64,000 bases of DNA from Nicotiana tabacum (taxonomy: Eukaryota; Streptophyta; Magnoliopsida; Solanales; Solanaceae). Within the stretch, counting starts at the first letter, position 1. The number at the start of each line of letters is the position of its first letter. Under the pieces are notes generated by a model. It had not been told where the DNA came from. It did no database searches and saw only the letters and a program-made list of their open reading frames with translations. The stretch lies in assembly GCF_000715075.1 (NCBI RefSeq), contig NC_134097.1, positions 126,354,997 through 126,418,996 on the forward strand, written 5' to 3'. Below are positions 46,336-59,196 of the stretch, piece after piece. A program made the translations under genes and the position numbers.

Positions 46336-46996
46336 CACTACAAGAAATTTGATTTTTAACGACCACTTCTTAATGAAGGGACATAAACCCGTACGTTATA
46401 AGTATACTTATAGCAACCAATTTTTTTTCCGGTAGTTGAATTAATTATTAGCACAATATTAAAGAGGGAATAGTATTTGGCCCTTAAAATATAACATAAC
46501 CGGTTGTTAAACAATTAATTAATAAAAATTGGCGCTAATATTTCCCTCTTTTTTCCCAAACCCACGCCTGGGTCGCCAACCACCCCCAAAAAGAGGAAAA
46601 AACCCTAAACTTATTTTGGTAAACCTGCTATTTCTCCTGCTGTGAACACTTATTTTGGTCACTTCCATTGATAACAACTGCTCAACTTCGAATTTCTTCT
46701 CATCAAGGTAAGGTTCGAAATTGTACCCTTTTTATGTTAATTTTAGTTTAGATGAAACCTCAGTTCCAAACCATGGGTTTTCAAATTCAATTTTTAATTT
46801 CAAACAGAAAAAGTGACTGAAAAGCTAGGGTTTTAAGGGCAAAATTCTTCTCTGCTCTTGAGTTTTCTTCTTCGATTTTCTGTTCACGTTTCGAATTTCA
46901 GAAAAGAAATTACAAAAAGAGATATACAAAGATTTTAGTTTTCTTCTCTGATTTTCAGCTATTACTCCTTTAATTTTGGGGTTAAGTTTCTTTCAT

Positions 46997-47028
<32 letters not shown>

Positions 47029-50000
47029 TAGTTTTTGCCCTGTTAATCTTCATTCACGGATCTTGCTTGAGTTTGGTTGGTGTTTCGCGGGTTCGGATGT
47101 GACTGTTCTAGGATGACGTTCCCGGTTCCGAATTCAATTAGTCGTTTTTTTCCATACTTGAATTTTGGAGTCAAAATCTGTGTAATTGCTGATTTTTCAA
47201 TTGCTATTAAGGAACGTTTTGCTTAACAAGTCTATTTGTGTCACTCCCTTTCTATTTTATCTAATTAATTGTGAATCGAGCTTCAAAATGAGTCGTTTAA
47301 GGATAAGTCGAGTTTGGAGTATAAATTGTTTGGTTAGATAATTGATTTCTTTATGAATTCATTCATTTAACATTAAGTAGAACTTTCTTGTTGATTCTCT
47401 GAATTTGTTTTAGAGTTGCCCTTTAAGAGAATATCTTGATAATGAATTAGTTGGAAAGTCTTTGTTCACTAAAATAGTATGTTGTTGGATTTTGCTTTTG
47501 ATTAGATCCATATTGGGTGCTTCTGGTTTGGTACTGAAATAGCATTTTGTTAGCTAGTTCAAGGAGGTGAATTTCCATGGATTAATTGCTGGTTCTAATT
47601 CCTGACAGTTCAATGATAGTTGACGTTCTATGTAGCTATGAAGTCATATTCCTATGTAGATGTATTTTGTAGAGTGTTAAACGTATTAACACGAAATGAA
47701 AGGTGATTACATGTGCTTTGTGGTAATGTTGCTGCATACAGTGTTTATGAACTACTAAGTTGTATTAATTAATATTTGTTGGTTCAGAGATTATTACACC
47801 TAGTGGTACTGCAATTCTTTTATCCGTGATTACATGTACATTATTGACAAAACAAAGTTATTTGTTGTCCTTATTTTCAGAAACTCTGAATTTTAGTTAC
47901 AAGCACCGTCAACCTAAAAAGGTAAGTTATGCTATTTTACTTAACGCAATCAATTTGCATAAACTATTATTTTGTACATGATTGATAAAAGCTAGTATTA
48001 TTTTGTATCTGTCATTAGTATGTGTGAAGTGTTCTTTGTGTCAATTGTTAAGTTATTTGTGCTCTTCGCGTTAATAATTCCATGATATAATTTATATCGT
48101 TTATGTTTACTTTGCTGTGCACACTTTGAATGAGGAAGCTCTGCTTTTCGTTATCTCTATTTGAGATCTGGTGTTAGAAAAAAAAACATTGAAATAAAAG
48201 CCCTTTCTGATAAATTTGTCAATCAATGTAGCTGTTGAACTTAGCTTTATTAAGGTAAGAGTATCAATATTCTGAAAACAGAAGTTATGAAATGAAACTA
48301 AGATGACTTGAGACTTACAGACTTCGTCTTTTGAACATTCTATTATTAATGATAAAGAGACACATGCATCATCCTTCTAAAGTCATAAGAGACTCATCTT
48401 CCCTCTTGAAAGAGGTTTAAAGTGCCACTTTTATTCTCGACATAGTCTATAACACGATGATTAATTGTGATTGTGTGTATGATTGCCTACGCTTCTGCCT
48501 CTGTTCAGCTCTGCTAATTGATTTAATTAGACAACTTCTTCAGATAAGAGCTTAAATTACAATGCAAAAATAAATACCCACTATTGTTAATCTACTTGAG
48601 TACACCCGCTGATAGCTGAAAATTGGATAGTCCATAAGTGACTACTGTACTGTCCTAAATCCAGGGCAACCTACCCACTTCGTTATTGGACATATGGATG
48701 TACTCCTCCATCGCCTTTATAAGGCATCATCATTAGTAGCAGGGTCCAATAGAAATTGTTTCTCCTTTTCTCCTGTAACTAGGTTATGAAAATGATATAG
48801 ACTGAGTACTTTTAGTAGTTGGAATAGGTTCATTTAGTAATTTTTAGTTTTGTTTTATATTTAAAGGGTAAACTATTTCTTTGTTCCTTTTCTGTTTACC
48901 AAACTTGAATTAGACTTTACTTTTTCATTCACCTTGTAATTTTTCTAATAACCTGCTCAATGATTAGACTGGTCCAAATTGGAGCCTTACCCCTGTTTGA
49001 AGTTTTATATTCCCTTGAGACAAGTTTTACCCATGCTCATTATTCAATGTTTCAAACGTGTTTGAGCTTCTGATTTTCTTCATATCACCACATCGTCCAA
49101 CTGTTGAACTTGCTTGAACAACCTGATTTCTATTCCTTTGTGTTTTTGCTGTGCTAGGTGGTGTATTAGCTAGATTAACTACTGTCCAATCTCGACCTTT
49201 AACTTGTTACACAGGTTGGGGCTTTGATGCTACTGTATCAGCTTCCCCCTTATCAACCACATTTACAGTAGCATCTTCCAATACCTCAGTTTGTGCACCA
49301 GCATCAAGAGCAGCAGATGCTTTAATTTGTTCACCTGCTTCAGATGTCTACTAGAAAGTTTTACACTTAACCTCCTTTAGACAATTCAAAAAATCACTGA
49401 ACTTAAATTCACAACACAGAAAAAGATAACAGCTGCAAGACTAGTAAATTGATTTAAAAAATGGGAGACATAAGAAAATCAACTAAAATATATGGTTAAA
49501 TTTGGTGTGACATTTGCTAACTAAGTAGAGCTTAGGAGTGTCCCCTGTAATGTTCAACCTTTGTGCGTCTGATGAATATGTTTCTAAAAACACTGTTCAG
49601 CAAATAGAAGACATGTCATTCTTAAGATGTGAAACAGAAAGAATGGTAATCAAAGTTACTGTACCTCCATGACTTTGCTTTCATAGTCTTGTAATTGTTG
49701 AGCATATGTCATTTCCTTGTTTGAAACCCGGAAGATGTATGTTAATATCCATCTAACTGTTAGACCCAAAACCAGGACTAATTGAACTACATTTCCAGCT
49801 TGTAAAGGATCAAATCCCAAGAACTGCATAAGATGTTTGTATCAGAATTATTACAAACAAGAGAATATATTGAACATCACATATAAAATAACTAAAGAAG
49901 AGGAAATAACACTATCATTCTACATTCTGTCTGGTGCAGTTCTAATTCGGTTTACAACCACTTATATCAGTTCATTATTTTCTAATCTTTCTTTTTTTTT

Positions 50001-50267
50001 TTAGAATTGGAACCTTAGAATGCTTCTGAATTCTTAATGAGAAAATTAAAAATATAACAGTAAAAATAGTTAGGCCAGTGAAATGGTGGATGTGAGAGAT
50101 TATTCAAACATATTATAAAAATAATCTTCGAAAGTAGATTGACTAATATTCCTTAGTAAAGGTGACTAATATGTTTTTGTTTGCTTATGTTCATTTCTTG
50201 TTCATTGCCATACTAATATTTTTTGGTTGAGTATATATGTATATCAATTTCGTGTATAGACCAGATT
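46336..50267 (+). other. CACTA 5' region: TIR, leader and captured sequence
   Basis: After the terminal inverted repeat (CACTACAAGAA) come candidate leader exon-intron edges (CATCAAG|GTAAGG near 46708 and AAAAAG|GTAAGT near 47922). An (AT)n/(CATA)n microsatellite lies at about 46999-47029. Otherwise the DNA is non-coding apart from antisense captured exons at 49207-49823. A leader intron may end just before the TNP2 start, at GTGTATAG (about 50259). Confidence 0.6.
49207..49823 (-). pseudogene. Captured host-gene exons (DUF3007-like) inside the CACTA element
   Basis: On the minus strand, 49823-49665 is a 159-nt open exon (53 codons) with acceptor ATGCAG and donor GTACAG. It reads FLGFDPLQAGNVVQLVLVLG, a membrane-like stretch, then RVSNKEMTYAQQLQDYESKV. 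This is close to what I remember of plastid/cyanobacterial DUF3007 proteins. A second exon, 49347-49207, has acceptor TAGTAG and joins in phase to give TSEAGEQIKASAALDAG... ending SKPQPV before TAA. Codon structure, splice signals and orientation opposite to the transposase suggest a fragment of a host gene carried by the transposon. The gene identity is tentative; whether the second exon is from the same gene is unknown. Confidence 0.6.
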
Positions 50268-53200
50268 ATGTCACCTGATAAGCAATGGATGGAACTTATT
50301 CATGATCGACTTGATAACACTTACATACTTGGGGTGGAGAACTTTCTTGATTATGCTTTTAAAAGATTGAGAGAAACACGCGAAATACGTTGTCCATGCG
50401 TCAAATGTTGTAATGCAATTTCAGGAACACGTGAGTTGGTTAGGTCACATTTAATAGTACACGGAATGGTCCAAAATTATACCCTTTGGTATCACCATGG
50501 GGAGAGATTAGGTGAGTCTTCTTCAGATTATGAATTTGTAGGTGATAAGATCAATGAAGAGGGTGATGGTGAGGATGAAATACATGAAATTTTAAGAGAT
50601 TTATATCCCACTTTTGAAGGAGACAATATGAACAATGATGGTGATGGGCCGTTTGAGGAGGAACCAAATATTGAAGCAAAAAGATTCTATAGGATCTTAA
50701 AATATTTTGAGCAACCATTGTACCAAGATTCAAAAGTTTCTAAACTTTCTACTTTGGTAAAGTTGCTTCATATCAAAAGTATTGGTAATTGGAGTAATGC
50801 ATCATTTACAATGTTGTTGAAGCTCTTGAAGGAAGATTTATTGCCAGATGGATCAAACTTGCCAGATTCATATTACGAAGCAAAGAAGGTAATTCGGCAC
50901 CTAGGGCTTTCTTACAAGAAAATTGATGCATGTAAGAATGATTGTATCTTATACTGGAATGATGATAAGTCTCGAGTCTTGCAAAGTTTGTGGTGCATCT
51001 AGATGGAAGGAGGATAAACGCAGCGGGGAAATCAAATTTAAAAGTGGGAAAAAGATACCATACAAGATTTTACGTTATTTTCCTCTAAAGCCAAGACTTC
51101 AAAGATTATTTATGTCTTCGAAAATATCTACTCTGATGAGATGGCACCATGACAAATGAGTTGATGATGGAATAATGAGGCACCCAACTGATTCAATAGC
51201 GTGGAAAACGTTTGATGAACTTCATCAATCTTTTGCATCCGAGCCTCGTAATGTTCGACTTGGACTTGCTAGCGATGGTTTTCAATCATTTGGAAATTCC
51301 AAAACTCCATATAGCATTTGGCCTGTGGTACTTATTCCTTATAATTTACCACCTTGGCTATGCATGAAGAAAGAAAATTTTATTTTGTCGATGATTATTC
51401 CTGGTCCTGAGAGTCCTGGAGATGCTATTGATGTCTATCTCCAGCCTTTGATAGAAGAATTAAAGGAATTGTGGGAATCTGGAGTGAAGACCTTTGATGC
51501 GTCAACTAAACAAAACTTTGTGTTACATGCATCTTTATTATGGACCATTAATGACTTTCCCGCCTATGCAAATTTGTCTGGATGGAGTACAAAGGGAAAA
51601 TTAGCGTGCCCATGCTGCAATAAAGAAACTCACTCAATTAGGTTGCAAAATTGTAAAAAACAGTGTTATATGGGCCATAGACGCTTTCTTCCTCTTAATC
51701 ACAAATGGAGGAATGATAAAGCATCATTTAATGGCACTAAGGAGAAAAGATTACCACCAAAACAGTTGTCTGGTGATGATATACTTGATCAAGTGGCTGA
51801 TTTATATGGGTTACAACTAACAAAGGATCCAAAGAAGAAGATTAAAATATCACATGAGAGTAGGGGTGATAATTGGAATAAGAAGAGTATTTTCTTTGAT
51901 CTCCCATATTGGAAAGCTCTTTTATTGCGGCATAACTTAGATGTAATGCACATTGAGAAAAATATATGTGATAATATTTTGGGGACAATCTTAAATATCA
52001 AAGGAAAAACCAAAGACACCATAAACACTCGGTTGGATTTGCAAGCAATGAACATTAGGAAAGAATTGCATCCAATAAAAATTGGGGATAAATATGACTT
52101 ACCAACGGCATGTTACACATTATCTCCCGAAGAGAAGGACAGGTTTTTCAGTTTCTTGAAGAACTTAAAGGTTCCAGACGGATTTTCATCAAATATTTTC
52201 CAGTGTGTCAACCTTAAAGATCGCAAAATTTCTGGTTTAAAAAGTCATGATTGCCATGTTCTTCTACAACATTTACTCCCACTTGCTCTACGGGGCATGC
52301 TATGCAAATCTGTGTGTGAACTGCTTATTGAGTTGTCTTTATTTTTCAACGTACTTGGATCGAAATGTTTAAGTGTGGATGAATTAGAGCAGATAGATGC
52401 CCAAATCCCAATAACTGAGTGCAAGCTAGAAAAAGTCTTCCCTCCTACATTTTTTGATGTCATGGAGCACTTGCCAATTCATTTAGCTAATGAAGCTAAG
52501 ATTGCTGGACCTTCTCAATATCGATGGATGTATCCAATGGAGCGATATATTTACTTTATAAAACCATTTATTCGTAATAGGGCTTGTGCAGAAGGTTCTA
52601 TTGCAGAGGGATATTTAGCAACTGAATGTATGACCTTATGTTCAAGATATATACATACAATGGAAACAAAGTTTAATCGTCTTGAACGAAATTATGATGG
52701 TGGTATTATAGAATCTGATGGAGGTTTAACAATTTTTTGTCATCCCGGAAGAGCTTTAAGAGATGGCAAACCACACAAACCTGATTCAAATGAACTGGAG
52801 CAAGCACATATTTATATTTTGAAGAATTGTGATGAAATTCAACCATTTCTCGAGTAAGTAATGACTTGTTTCAATAATTTACTTTTATGTACCTTTTATA
52901 TTTTTTTTCTCATTAAAATAACATGTTATTATGCTTTAATTATTTGTAGAAAGTTTTCATTAACTCCAATTGATACCTCTCAAGAAAATTCTGATATGCA
53001 ATTCATTGGTTGGTTAAAAGAAAAGGTGAGTACTAGTTAATATTAATATTTTTCAAACCAAGTATGTAAATATTATTTGCTAAACTATGTGCTTGATCTT
53101 GATAGGTTGTAGGATTACACAAATGCAATGATAGTAAAAAAATGGCAGATTTGCTCTCATTGTCACGTGGTCCCATGCCATACGTGACAAGTCATCGAAA

Positions 53201-53656
53201 CTACCTTATTAATGGATATAGATTTCACGTGAAAGATTATGATAAAGGTTTGAGAACTCGGAACTGCGGGGTGGTTGTAGTTGGAGAGACAGATGAAGAG
53301 AATAAGAACATTGATTACTATGGAGAACTAACAAATATACTAGAATTACAATTTATTGGTGGAGGAAGAATAGTTTTGTTTCGATGTACGGTGTTTGATG
53401 TGTATGACCAAGAAAGGGAGTTAAAATAGATGAATATGGCTTTGTAAGTGTTAACCGCCATCGATTTTTGAAAACAACAGAGCCTTTTGTATTAGCCAAC
53501 CAAGCATCACAAGTTTTTTACGGTGACGATCTTTCCAATAAAGGTTGGCATGTTGTACGAAAAGTTCAACCTCGTGATACTTTTGAGGTTTTGTACGAAA
53601 ATATTGATGATTTAGAGGAGTTAGATCATTCTTCACAACTGAAAAGAAAGAACTCA
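50268..53656 (+). pseudogene. CACTA transposase TNP2 (TnpD-like), damaged
   Basis: Exons 50268-52853, 52950-53025 and 53106 to a TGA at 53657. From MSPDKQWMELIHDRL it has the transposase-associated zinc region (IRCPCVKCCN, SHLIVHGM), then CKVCGASRWKED, the TNP2 core (LASDGFQSFGN, YSIWPVVLIPYNLPPWLCMK, LSGWSTKGKLACPCCNKET, LDVMHIEKNICDNILGT), a DUF4218-like region (LPLALRGMLCK, RWMYPMERYIYFIKPFIRNR, GSIAEGYLATECMTLCSRYI) and a DUF4216-like end (GWHVVRKVQPRDTFEV). TNP2 binds and cuts the transposon ends. Lesions are a frameshift near 50975, a TGA at 51157 where Arg (CGA) is expected, and a one-base loss in a G run near 53417. 51175-52853 is open throughout. Confidence 0.9.
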
Positions 53657-53990
53657 TGAAGGTTTGGATATTTATGAACTCCTTTATTTAATTAGGCAAC
53701 TCACTTGTGTTGAGGGAAGTGTCGTACTGGATTCTATTTGATTTAAAAGTTCAGCAAAAGATTCTAAAACTATATTGACTGATTATATGTTCTTATATGA
53801 TGAATATGACTTGCTAAATATTTGGTTATCTCCAGGTTTCTATCCGTCATTTTTTTGTAAATTATCTTTATTACTGTTGTCTATGGCCATGTAACTTCCT
53901 AGCTTCTTTCAAAGACCTTCATATGTTCATATATGATAATACTGACATTATAGACATCTGTTACTCAATTTCTTTTTGTGCTAGGTTGAC

Positions 53991-56834
53991 ATGAATCCCT
54001 CAAAATATCAGAAGTCTAAAATGGAATCAAGTTCGAAGACTGTTAAGCATGTGTACGTTCCACCTGGTACCTTAGCAAGGGGGCGAAGACAGAGCTTCAG
54101 AGCATTGGGTTCTATAAGAGTAAATGCTGAACAACGAGGTTTGATTGGCAAAAGTAAAGCTTTTAATGTATTATCTTTTGATATGAATAACCTAACTCAT
54201 AATGATAGTCTTGTACCTTTTGGTTTTGATCAAATACTTGAAGGTGATACACTTTTTCCTCATGAAGAAGAAGAGATGCAGGGCACTCGGAGAAGTGAAA
54301 TAAGTATTTTATTATCTCAAGCTATAAGATATTTTCGTTGTTTTGTATAAGAACTATTTTTATATTTGACTTAAATTGGAATTTGCAGGGCTTTGTGAAT
54401 CTGAAAAGGTAAAAAAACTGAGAGGAACGAATTGGTGTAAAAATGTTGCAGGACTCAAAGTTGGAGAAAATGTTGCGCCTCCTAGTTTTGTTCAAACATT
54501 TGAAGGTGATACTCTTTTTCCTCATGAAGAAGAAGAGATGCAGGGCACTCAGAGAAGTGAAATAAGTATTTTATTATCTCAAGCTATAAGATTTTTTTGT
54601 TGTTACTGTATAAGGACTAATTTTTATATTTGAGTTAAATTGGAATTTGCAGGGCTTTGTGAATCTGAAAAGATAAAAAAACTGAAAGGAACGAATTGGT
54701 ATAAAAATGTCGCAGGACTCAGAGTTGGAGAAAATGTAGCGCCTCCTAGTTTTGATCAAACATTTGAAGGTGATACCGATCTTTTTCCTCATGAAGAAGA
54801 AGAGATGCAGGGCACTCATAGAAGTGAAATAAGTATTTTATTATCTTAAGTTATAATTTTTTTGTTGTTATTGTATAAGGACTATTTTTATATTTAAGTT
54901 TAATTGGAATTTGCAGGGCTTTGTCAATCTGAAAAGGTAAAAAAACTGAGAGGAACGAATTGGTGTAAAAATGTTGCAGGACTCAAAGTTGGAGAAAATG
55001 TTGCGCCTCCTGGTTTTGATCAAATATTTGAAAATGATACTGATCTTTTTCCTCATGAAGAAGAAGAGACGCAGGGTACTCAGAGAAGTGAAAGTATTTT
55101 ATTATCTCAAGTTATAAGATTTTTTTGTTGTTATTGTACAAGATCTATTTTTATATTTGAGTTAAATTGGAATTTGCAGGGCTTTGTGAATCTGAAAAGG
55201 TATAAAAGGTGAGGGGAATGAATAGGTATAAAAAAGGTGCAGGACTCAGAGTTGGAGAAAATCTTGCGCCTCCGGGTTTTGAACAAATATTTGAAGGTGA
55301 TACTCTTTTTCCTCATGGAGAAGAAGATATGCAGGACGCGCAGAGAAGTGAAATAAGTATTTTATTATCTCAAGCTATAAGATTTTTTTGTTGTTATTGT
55401 ATAAGACCTATTTTTATATTTGGTTTAAATTGAAATTTGCAGGGTCATGTGAATCTGAAAAGGTAAAAAAGTGAGAGGAACGAATAGGTGTAAAAAAGTT
55501 GCAGGGCTCAAAGCTGGAGAAACATTGCACGTCACTTTCTACCATAATAGGGTTGTTGGGCAACATCATGCCTCATTTACGAGACACTTAGGTATATTGG
55601 TCCGTGATCGTAATATGTGCCCATTGCGGGTACACTCATGGGCATACATCGAAGAATATAAGCTACAACACATGTGGGAAGCTGTTACGGTAAAGATTTA
55701 AAACATTACTTTCTTGATTTGCCTTCTCCATCTCTACTTGTTAATAAAATATGTTAACTCAGTTTCTTCTTCTTTTTATACAATGTGGGAAGTTTGACCT
55801 TTTTTTTTTCATTTGTCTTTCAAGGGACTATACTGGGTATGTTGTTGTTTCATATTTAATGATACTTGTTAAATATTGTAGGACAAATTTGACAGTGACA
55901 TAAATGATCAACGAGATAATGTCTTGAAACATATGAGAAAGTTATGGAACAATTGGAGAAGATCGATGCACAAGAATATTAAGTCTAAGCCATTCCGTTA
56001 TGCTATAAAAGATGTGCCAAAGGGGGTAGACAAGAGTGATTGGGTATGGCTAGTCAAGGAGCATTTTTTTACTGAAAAATTTAAGGTATGATTTCATAGC
56101 TAATTATTAACATTGTGTTATATTAAGTGGCTAACCAGAATTTTGCCGGTATATTGTTAATTTAGGAGGCAAGTACAAGAAACTCGGTCAATAGGTCTAA
56201 GTAGAGTATGCCTCATCGTACGGGTAGTAAACCAATTAGGGAGATCATTTATGAAATGGTGAGTAAATCTTATAATTCTATTAAGAAACCTCATCTTTGT
56301 TACAAAGATTTCTTTGACTTGTTTATTGTAATGTGAAGGGAGGTAAAAATGGTAAACCACCAGATATGGCAACTATTTTTTTGAGACTCGTAAGAAGAAC
56401 AACAAGCTTGTCGAACCTGAAACTAGTGAGAAATATGTATGTTTATTGATAAATTTCAATTTATATTATTTTTTTTATTGTGTTGTATTATTTTAATTAA
56501 ATAATATTTTATTTTACAGGATAAAATCAAAGAATTGGTGCAATCTGAATCGTCTCTTACAAACATTGAGGTTGTAGAAAGGTGCTTCAGACCTCAACAA
56601 AAGAGTCATGTAGTTGGATTTGGTGGTGGGATAACCGCTAAGGAGTTGAAAGGTGGTAATTCCTCTAAAGTTGCATTGTTGGAAAATCTGAATGCTACTA
56701 TAAAAGAAAATGAATGGCTAAAAGGACATTTGGAAGGGCTAGAGAGTAAATATGATGAGCTAGGGAGTAAATACGTACAACTTGAAAAGATAGTATTTGA
56801 TCAGCCTTCATCACCACCTTTAAGTGATCAATAG
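53991..56834 (+). pseudogene. Second CACTA gene (TNPA/Transposase_24-like) with repeated exons
   Basis: It starts MNPSKYQKSKMESSSKTVKH in exon 53991-54303, followed by exons 54389-54565, 54653-54832, 54917-55093, 55180-55356 and 55443-55689, then 55882-56085, 56166-56258, 56339-56436 and 56520-56834. The repeated exons encode LCESEKVKKLRGTNW... GDTLFPHEEEEMQGT. The later part matches Transposase_24/Ptta-type proteins (RHLGILVRDRNMCPLRVHSW, DVPKGVDKSDWVWLVKEHF, MPHRTGSKPIREIIYEM) and ends with a coiled-coil-like, Leu/Glu-rich segment. In En/Spm the matching protein binds subterminal repeats. Exons 5 and 6 of the array carry frame lesions, there is TAG at about 56200 in place of Gln, and one T is missing near 56378. 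Confidence 0.8.
54230..55490 (+). repeat. Tandem array of ~263-bp exon-intron modules
   Basis: The string AATTTGCAGGG recurs at about 54380, 54644, 54908, 55171 and 55434, a period of 263-264 bp. Each module is a short intron (84-87 nt, starting GTATTTTATTATCT, ending ATTTGCAG) plus an exon of 177 or 180 nt. All exons are a multiple of three and both splice junctions are phase 1, so whole modules can be added or lost without shifting the frame. The first exon ends with the same unit's C-terminal half, and the last exon starts with its N-terminal half. Confidence 0.93.
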
Positions 56835-58782
56835 ATTGAATCATATAACGGGTTAGTACATTGAAAATCCTATTTTACTCTAACATGCCATGCTAGTTGT
56901 CGTTTTCCATCTCATCTTATTCATCCTCTTCTACTTAATAAGCCCATAATCTTATGATTGCACAAGAACTCACTTGTAACAGTTAATTGCTCCTTAGAAA
57001 CCGACACCTTATTTGTAGAATTTGCTTGAGATATTGAGGCCATACCCAAACCAAGGAAAAGTTAAATCCCGTTATTTTGGAATTAGCTTAATTTCAGGAA
57101 TAGCAAACATAACTTAACATGGTCCAAAATTTTAACCTCTGCGCTTGAAAGCCAGGGAAAACTTATCAGTATATTCAGTTATGAGAGCCATGCACTTCTT
57201 TGATTGTAGTTCTTGGAGGTTCAATTCCTGTACCTCAAGGTCTCTAGTGAAACTAAGTTTACAATGATCTAAATCCCAAGTTATACTTGAGCTTATTTTA
57301 AGCACTTTTGATACTGATATTCTTGCATGTCATTAAATTATCTTTAGCTGCGTGTAGAATATTAATTGTAAATCCACAATACCTTATTTTAACACAGTAA
57401 CCAACAACCAAATGCACAAAGAAAGAACAGAAACAGAGAAATGTAGGGGCTCACGTCTTAGTGTCCCAGAAGAATAGTGTACCACATCATTTTCCACCAT
57501 AGTCAGACAGTATTTGCCAAGTTTTGTCAGATTTAGGTTCTAAGTAGTATATATACCACATCATTTTCCACCATAGTCGGACATTGTACATCATTTTCCT
57601 TCATGCTTACTGATGTAAAAAATACTTATTTCGTATTAAAGATTACTTAGACATTACACATGTATAATAATATATTATATCGCTGGCTTTATGTACTTCA
57701 CTATCTACTTCTCTGTGATGCCGATTTTTTTGTTTGTTTGTTTGACATGGGAAGAGGAGAAGAATGCTGATCTTAGTTGTGTTCATATTCCTCCTGTATC
57801 CATTTAGTGGCATGATACTTTAGGGGTTTTTTCTTATGATACTCTAGCATAATTGGATATAGAATTTGATTATAAACTTCACCACTGCAGATGGGAAATA
57901 TAACACATGGTGGAGACTTAGTTTTTGTGGTTCTTAATGGTTTAGTAAAGCTAGCGATTCATCTAAAAATAATAAAGAATTTTATTAAAGAATCTCACTG
58001 GCTCATGCTTAGCAGCAGCTATGAGTTTGTTCTTGTTTGCCTAACAAGATTGGGAAAATCCAATCTAAAGATGATTCTATTATGAAGCATATGCTGTAGT
58101 GCTAATAAGATATTCAAATCCAAAATACCTTAAGTTTATAATTACAACTCAATTTCGTGCACATGAAATTTTTTAGAGGGAGAGTCTTTTCTTAATTGAG
58201 GTATGATTTAAACCAACTCCAATTGCAAGGTGGAGTAGATGCTCGGCACCAACGCATGCCTTGGCTTGTCTTAATTTTTAGATCTATCAACTGCTTAGTG
58301 TTACAGCTCTGTGACATATCAGGTGTCTACCTTTTGGTGTTTTCTCTATGCCTTCTCTAATGTAACCAAATCTTAGTTATAACATGGATTCACAACTATT
58401 ATGCTAGGAATGTTTCTTCCCAGATCTACTTCCTATCCAACATAACTTGGAGAAGTTTTTTCTCTATTTGTTAAATGTTTGAGTTCTTCTATATCCAAGC
58501 CTCAAGTAAAGTTAGACAAGTAGTTATTATGGTCATGGTGAGATGCCCCAAATTAATTAGCATTAGAGCTGGTGTTTTATAGGTGAAATGGATAACACAT
58601 CCAACGGGAATGTACTTTTCCTTTGTACTTAGTAGTCTGAGACCTGTCACTCTGTATTGCAATTGAATATGATAATTTTTATTCTCCAACTTCTGAGGTT
58701 TTTCTTGAAGTGAGAATTCTCAGGCTTCTTTTTTCTCTGCTACTTTTTGTTGTCTTTGAATCAAATCTACATGCTTAAAGAT

Positions 58783-59009
58783 TAGTCGATATCCGCACTG
58801 CCGCCATAGAAGTTCTCTCTAGGATTGTAAGCAATTGTCCATGGGAACAAACTAAGCTGGTGTTCTTCTCCATTTAATGACAGATAATTAACTGACCTGG
58901 ATAACGACATAACGAAGTCATCATATTGATCAAAGCGCAGCAACATTTGCCGACGCGCAAGCAGCCCGATCAAACAGTTTCCTTTCGCGCCCAGATGCTT
59001 GGGCAGTAA
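58783..59009 (-). pseudogene. Exon-like fragment of an unidentified gene
   Basis: On the minus strand, after an acceptor-like TCTGAAG, it reads SLLPKHLGAKGNCLIGLL, ARRQMLLRFDQYDDFVMSLS, NYLSLNGEEHQLSLFPW and AYNPRENFYGGSADID before TAA. The GC-richer codons, mixed composition and lack of stops over 70 codons look like real protein sequence rather than random AT-rich frames. A donor-like CCAG|GTCAGT lies in the middle, so it may contain two regions. I do not recognise the protein; gene capture by the CACTA element is the likely origin. Confidence 0.4.
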
Positions 59010-59196
59010 ACTTCAGATTTTAATTGAATTTATCACTTCTTTGGCTAGTCAACTTACTTCTCGTGAATATGGTTATCTATCTGTCCATTCGCTAATTTAA
59101 GGTGTTATCTGTTCATTTTCCCTTTAACGTGTTCATTTTTTTCTTTAGTTGTTTATTCTTTGTTATTAAACTGACATAAATTTGTTATTTTAATAG

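Noticed and set aside
49151..49354. Plus-strand open frame in the CACTA leader
   Set aside because: It is the opposite strand of the better-supported captured exon, which has splice sites and a natural stop.
54230..55490. Regular ~263-bp repeats, considered as a CRISPR-like or satellite array
   Set aside because: Units are long, contain splice sites and an open exon, have no spacers, and sit in a plant transposon gene.
57891..58689. Open frames of about 65 codons downstream of the CACTA genes
   Set aside because: AT-rich, no motif, no splice or codon support; the only protein-like stretch nearby is 58783-59009.
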